This document shows positions 59,450 to 64,000 of a stretch of DNA of 64,000 nucleotides, in pieces. Source of the stretch: Eriocheir sinensis (lineage: Eukaryota; Arthropoda; Malacostraca; Decapoda; Varunidae); NCBI RefSeq assembly GCF_024679095.1, contig NC_066531.1, forward strand, positions 8,676,761 through 8,740,760. Reading direction: 5' to 3'. The notes beneath the pieces are model-generated. The model worked only from the letters and a program-made list of their open reading frames with translations, made no database searches and had not been told where the DNA came from. The stretch's first letter is position 1. Each line of letters starts with the position of its first letter. The translations under genes and the position numbers were made by a program.

Positions 59450-60719
59450 CGCGGTGATAAATCCTCTTTACTCATCTGCGTTCATATGACTTCTGATGCC
59501 CTGCAGACAGGATAGGGATCTCTGGGAAGGGTGTACAGTTGCCAGATGCTTCTAAAGACATAAATATTGTTGTTGAAAACAGAAAAAATCCAAAAGGTCC
59601 AATACTGCCAGGTTAATAAGCTTCAAAATAGCTGTACTACCTGTAAGTTAGATTGCCGCTACTTGAACATTTCCATCTATTTAAGTAAAATAAGTAAAGA
59701 TAGAAACTCCGTACCGGCACGAAATTTGGTGAGAATGTTGCCCACACCACATCCCTATTTTAGCAATAAAAAAAAAAAGAGGCTTTTCATCAAAAACACT
59801 CCATTTTCGGCCTGACGCTCCCTTAAGGCCAGAGGTAGAGGGCGGATTATCACACTGGAAGCTGAAGCCAGTGTACCCCAGATGTAGTGCCAGGGGCCTA
59901 TGGTAAGTTAAGAAAGGAATTTAAATTGATCACAAGTAGGAGTATTGTAAGTGTTAAGCATCATCCAAGTGTCAAGTCTCCTCCTCTGGTCAGACTTCCA
60001 TCACCTCTCTCCCCCATGCACCTGCATCCCGAGTTGGTCATCATATAGCCCTACTTCCCCTTGCGCGTCCGGGGGTGGTTGGGCACTAAATACCCCTCCC
60101 TCTCCGCCGCTTGTATTTTTTTTCTTTATCTCGCTACCACCTCCCTTGTGTCCCACCATCCCCCCCTCTCACCCATGGACCGGCATCCCCCATTGGTCAT
60201 AATACTCCCCTACTCAGCGAGACTTAACGGGGGACCGTCCGGTAATGATTTTACGAAAAAATATGGAAAATAAGTTAAAGCCACTGAGAGATAATGTGGG
60301 CTGGACAATTCACCAGTGGCCGGTTTTGGAAAAAAAATCTCTATTTAAAGGGCAAATTTAAAGGTCCCGCGCACCCCTTGACTCACGTGAACTACAGTTG
60401 TTTTTTGTTTATACATCGATATTTATGGTAAAATATCATTACACACGTAATTATTATTATTTCTGATGCATTTTTTCGATAAGTCGCACGTCTGGCTGTG
60501 AAGCTAGGCATGAAAGCATAATGTGGAGCCGACGGCCTGCTCAGAACTCTCAGAGCGTCGTATGACGATAGATCCAGGAAAAACAGAGAAAATGCTCACA
60601 GACTCCAGCCACACTATAAAAAAAAAACAGAAAATACGTGTCAGTTAAGGGGTATGAGGCTGGAAACTATTGATAAAACCTGGTGACAATGAGGAAGGTC
60701 GTGCCTTCTGAAACCCTAG
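59450..60719. repeat. Intergenic DNA with a degenerate direct duplication
   Basis: No gene seen. A degenerate direct duplication is visible: CCATGCACCTGCATCCCGAG with TTGGTCATCATA near 60013-60045 resembles CCATGGACCGGCATCCCC with TTGGTCATAATAC near 60172-60210, about 160 bp apart, each in CT-rich DNA. The rest is AT-rich unique-looking sequence. Confidence 0.4.
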
Positions 60720-61062
60720 TTCTTAGAACGATAATACTTTCTTTTTACGTGTTAGCCTATAGCGCTGATATGCTTTCTTGAGGGGCCTGGTGGTCGGCCC
60801 CAGCCCGTCATGGCGCAGGCAAGTATTTATAGTGGCGCCATCTATTATCGGCTCATGCTGTCCCCCGGAGCTCATTCTTGATTCACTTGGACGGTCCTCT
60901 AGAGTCCGGGTTGATGGGTGGTCTTCAGGACAGCATGTGGGTAGTCTTAGGCCGCTCGGGGGTAACTGAAAAATCCCAGGTGGTAGCGGTGGATTCAACG
61001 CTGCGTCGTCAAGAAAGCGGTGAATGGGGGGCCCGCTAACCACTCAGCCACCGCCTACCCAA
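60720..61062 (-). mobile_element. tRNA-derived SINE
   Basis: Read on the minus strand, the element begins near 61062 with GGCGGTGGCTGAGTGGTTAG, a good RNA polymerase III box A in a tRNA-like head. A degenerate box B (GTTGAATCC) follows about 50 bp later. A unique body of about 270 bp follows (CCGGACTCTAGAGGACC, GGCGCCACTATAAATAC, CAAGAAAGCATATCAGCG) and ends in an A-rich tail (CGTAAAAAGAAAGT). The head-body-tail structure supports a SINE. I believe this body is common in decapod genomes, but that is memory and was not checked. Confidence 0.65.
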
Positions 61063-61065
61063 ACA

Positions 61066-61932
61066 CAAACAACATTTTATTTTTACCTACATTGTAAGGG
61101 GGACCAGGTGCAATATCAAGAGCTAGCATGCATCAGGAATATGCTTAGAAACATGTTTGCAAACTTAGAATATGTAATTTTGGCGAATAGTAACAATAAA
61201 TAATCAGAGCTAGAAATAAAGAGGAAAAAAAAATTAAAGGCCATTATCTCAAAACAAAGTTTTTTCTCACATTTTTCCCTATTTATTCGTCCCAAATTAA
61301 CCGATTTTAATGTTTTAGGTACCATTTTAAAGAGGCATGAATGCACAATGACAATAAAGATGCATTTTTTTTCTTTTTTTTTTCACGAAAAATCGTGAAC
61401 CGCTTAAGCGCGAGTGAAAATAAAATAAATAATGTAAAAAAATAAGAAACTGAAAAATCTGCCTCATTATTTTTGTTTCACCACTTGCAAGTTTTCTTTT
61501 GTTAAAAATTTTCCTAAATATGTGATGAACTGAATGTAATGGTTTTTTTTTTAAATATAAAAAAAAATCGCATATATATTTTTTTCTATTCAAAATATTT
61601 TGAAACTTCCGCAATATTTTCACATCATTCAGGTTGGGCTGGATAGCCAATCACGTGCGACCTTTGATGCTGTATTTGGGCTTTCACGTGTAGTTTGTTT
61701 ACTAATATACAGACTTCAAAATCAAGACATGTGTATTGTACAGAGGTAAATACTGCCTTAAAACAAATAATTAGCGTTGTAATCCCTCAATAAGATGGGT
61801 TTTTCACGAATGAAGGCACGTTACTTGTATATTTATCTTTGAAATAAAAATAGAATCGCTTATTCAATATTCTGCACGTTTCTGTATGTTACCTTCACAG
61901 TTTCCGTCATTTGGTGAGCATTCTGTTGTATA
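61066..61932. other. AT-rich intergenic stretch, no gene seen
   Basis: Strongly AT-rich with many A- and T-runs. One minus-strand ORF (about 61327-61650) is Lys/Phe-rich low-complexity sequence and not credible as a gene. Confidence 0.5.
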
Positions 61933-62273
61933 TGGACAATAATGATGAAGGTTCGGCGACGCTAACGCCAGAAGGGCGCCTCACTTTCAAAACACGGCGT
62001 CAGCTGTGAAAAGAAGGCGGCCCAATTTCTCAACCGAGGAAGTTTTAGCCCTCAACACAGGGGTGCGGCAGAGATGGGAAACCATCGCAGGGCCTCTGTC
62101 ATCTTGCCTCACCGCTGCAGCCAAACAGCGAGCTTGCGAAGCTGTGGTGGAGGAGGTCAACGCCGTGAGTGGGGTCGGGCGCAGCGTGGAGGAAGTGCGC
62201 GTGAAGTTCTCCGACTTAAAGCGCCACACCAAGAAGAAGCTGGGAGACTTAAGACGTGAGGCGACTGGCACAG
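61933..62273 (+). CDS. Myb/SANT-like DNA-binding domain exon (NAIF1/MSANTD-like)
   Basis: From about 62000 the frame reads KRRRPNFSTEEVLALNTGV, then WETIAGPLSSCLTAAAKQRA, VNAVSGVGRSVEEVRVKFSD and KRHTKKKLGDLRREATGTG. This is the trihelix of Myb/SANT-like proteins of the NAIF1/MSANTD type, which pair with Harbinger-type transposases or act as domesticated DNA-binding proteins. The exon ends at a consensus donor, ACAG/GTGAGA, at 62273/62274. An ATG at 61933 (MDNNDEGSATLTPEGRLTF) is the plausible start but lies one base out of frame, with a stop at 62006-62008; a frame error or a start in another exon would explain this. No downstream exon was found, so the gene is partial. Confidence 0.6.
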
Positions 62274-63130
62274 GTGAGAATATATCCTCTGCAGTGTTTT
62301 AACAAGCTGTGAAAAGTCATGGAAGGACAGTTCTCCAGCCTGTAATAGATTTCACACTTATGAAATTTGGGTCCTTATTACCTTATTAACTTTTATTATC
62401 TGATGTTCCTGATTCATGTGTATATTATGCTATACAACACAGCTCGTTCTGATGTTCCTGGCAACATTGGGAGGCATATTGGAGTGTCTCGGAGTTAACA
62501 AACTTATTAGCTTTGTTGAAGTTAACTGCAATAATGTGTGTGTTATTTATTTAATTGAATTTAATGTGCATATAATAATAGTATATTTTCCTCTTTGTAA
62601 CTTTTCTGATAACTCAAATTTAGTGTAGTTTTTATATTCTTTATGTCCTTCAATAGAAGTAGCCGTCTAATACCTTGGTACCATAGAGAACACCTGTCAG
62701 TAAAACATTATCCACTTCATGAACAATTTGTGGACTGCTTCACTTCTTAGGGTCTTCACTGGTGGATCTCTGCCCCGACCTATGTTTCATCTGGTAACAT
62801 ACTGGATTTGGATGGGGCTAGAGTAGGAGATGTACCTAGATATATTTGGCAATTTTCCTAAATTTGGTCACTGTCTGCTAATCTTCCAGTAATATTTCCA
62901 GACCATTATATTAGAAGCAAAAACTTAATGCTCATTATGTGCGTCCTCTTAGACTAGCTAAAGGTTATGCAACCGCTGACTGTGAGAAATAGCAGACATT
63001 CACTAGAAAATGTTCTTGTTTATATTACCCATGAATTAAATACCCCCTTTCTCCTATCAACTGTCTGACTCTTCTATCACTAACATAACTATTTCCTTTC
63101 GAGTGGTAAGGCAAAGACTATCTTCTCTAG
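62274..63130. other. Presumed intron or intergenic DNA, no gene seen
   Basis: AT-rich sequence after the Myb/SANT donor. Short ORFs such as 62416-62628 are hydrophobic, AT-driven and without any family signature. Confidence 0.45.
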
Positions 63131-63270
<140 letters not shown>

Positions 63271-63368
63271 TGGTTTATTCATTTGTAGGCAGCCATAAGG
63301 CTGAAAATACACAAAAATACCATACCATGAGTTTCATGTGGTGAGTAATGGGGGAAGTGGGAAGGGTG

Positions 63369-63409
<41 letters not shown>

Positions 63410-64000
63410 GGGGTGGAGGGGTCATGTGATCATGGAGGTGTTAATGACCCTCACAAGCGTCGGTATCGCACTAAGCCGATATCTGTCCGTGCTAGTTTTG
63501 ACCGGGACGAAAATATTGTGGTGTCTTGTGGGTCTCGTGGGGGGAGGGAGGGCGGGTGGGAGTAGGTCTCTATGACGGGGGTTGTGGAGGAGGGACTTGC
63601 CGAATTTGGTTAGGTTTGTCTGGTATCGGTCTTGTAGGGTGGGCATATTCAGCTGGGTGAGTGCATGCTCGTAGTTAGTGTAAGAACTGCCCAGAATCTG
63701 TCTGCATGCACGCCTTTGCACTCTCTCTAATTGGCGTTGCTGGGTCTTGTTGATGGAGGATGCCCAAGCAGGAGAGGCATAGAGGAGTCTGGGGAGGATG
63801 AAGGTGGTGTACAGGTCCTTGAGCGTCCTTTGGGGGTCTCCCAGTGCCTTCATGCGCCTCAGCATGAAAAGTTTGTAGGAAGCCTCCCTGATGATGGTGG
63901 CGACGTGCTTGCCCCAGCTCAGCTTGCTGTCCAGGGTGACTCCAAGTAGTTTGGTGGATTCAACCACCTGCAGCTGGTGAGGGCCAACCTCCAGGGGTGG
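63271..64000 (-). pseudogene. LINE ORF2 C-terminal part with 3' UTR (CR1/L2-like), runs off the window
   Basis: Minus-strand coding from the window end to the stop at 63422-63424 reads LLGVTLDSKLSWGKHV, RRMKALGDPQRTLKDLYTTF, ILPRLLYASPAWASS, QLERVQRRACRQILGSS and YEHALTQLNMPTLQDRY. These are the typical post-RT segments of a LINE ORF2. The frame is open to the edge of the window, so the element extends beyond it. The roughly 150-bp 3' UTR contains a (GT)n run and ends at AATAAACCA, just before the (ATT)n tail. It belongs to a different LINE family from the poly(A)-tailed ones at 2367 and in the units. Confidence 0.85.
63371..63408. repeat. (GT)n microsatellite
   Basis: 19 uninterrupted GT dinucleotides inside the 3' UTR of the minus-strand LINE. 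Confidence 0.95.

Noticed and set aside
60350..60385. GGGCAAATTTAAAGGTCCCGCGC resembling the Mutator-like 3' end (GGGCGGACATTTAAAAGTC).
   Set aside because: The similarity is short and gapped and no further Mutator-like coding is found next to it.
60980..61062. A functional tRNA gene.
   Set aside because: Box A is good but box B is one base short and degenerate, no cloverleaf with anticodon could be drawn, and the sequence continues into a SINE body.

Overview
The window is repeat-dominated eukaryotic DNA with no bacterial-type gene organisation. Ty3/Gypsy pol genes, jockey-like and CR1/L2-like LINE fragments, a metazoan Mutator-like transposase gene, a tRNA-derived SINE head, a Myb/SANT-like exon with a splice donor, and (AAT)n and (GT)n microsatellites point to an arthropod. 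A decapod crustacean is my best guess, from remembered resemblance of the repeat families and not from any search.

Layout. 1-695 is a 5'- and 3'-truncated LINE reverse transcriptase. 696-1490 holds three short-period minisatellites that form the leader of a degenerate Ty3/Gypsy element, called Gypsy-A here: gag 1491-2251, pol to 5818. A 5'-truncated LINE with a poly(A) tail sits inside its protease. From 4871 to 58608 the window is six head-to-tail copies of one chimeric unit of 8.87-8.99 kb, starting at 4871, 13744, 22696, 31663, 40651 and 49625.

Each unit holds, in order: the 3' part of the Gypsy-A integrase, its polypurine tract and one LTR; an antisense LINE fragment; about 1.1 kb of AT-rich DNA; an antisense C-terminal exon of a Mutator-like transposase gene; one putative LTR of a second element, Gypsy-B; a 50-bp minisatellite of 14-15 copies; a long non-coding leader; then Gypsy-B gag, protease and RT. 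The unit stops mid-RT and jumps straight back into the Gypsy-A integrase. Only the last copy continues natively, to 59079 in RNase H, where it abuts the antisense N-terminal exon of the Mutator-like gene.

The single-copy flanks (Gypsy-A 5' part on the left, Gypsy-B RNase H and Mutator N-terminus on the right) show that the array arose in place. One non-homologous joining, Gypsy-B RT to Gypsy-A integrase, made a tandem duplication of a nested-transposon locus, and later unequal exchange amplified it. No unit has an intact retroelement. Lesions shared by all units are old; many unit-specific ones are homopolymer indels or local mismatch bursts and may be residual long-read errors.

59450-64000 is ordinary intergenic-like DNA with a degenerate duplication, a SINE, a Myb/SANT-like exon, two microsatellites and an antisense LINE that runs off the window end.
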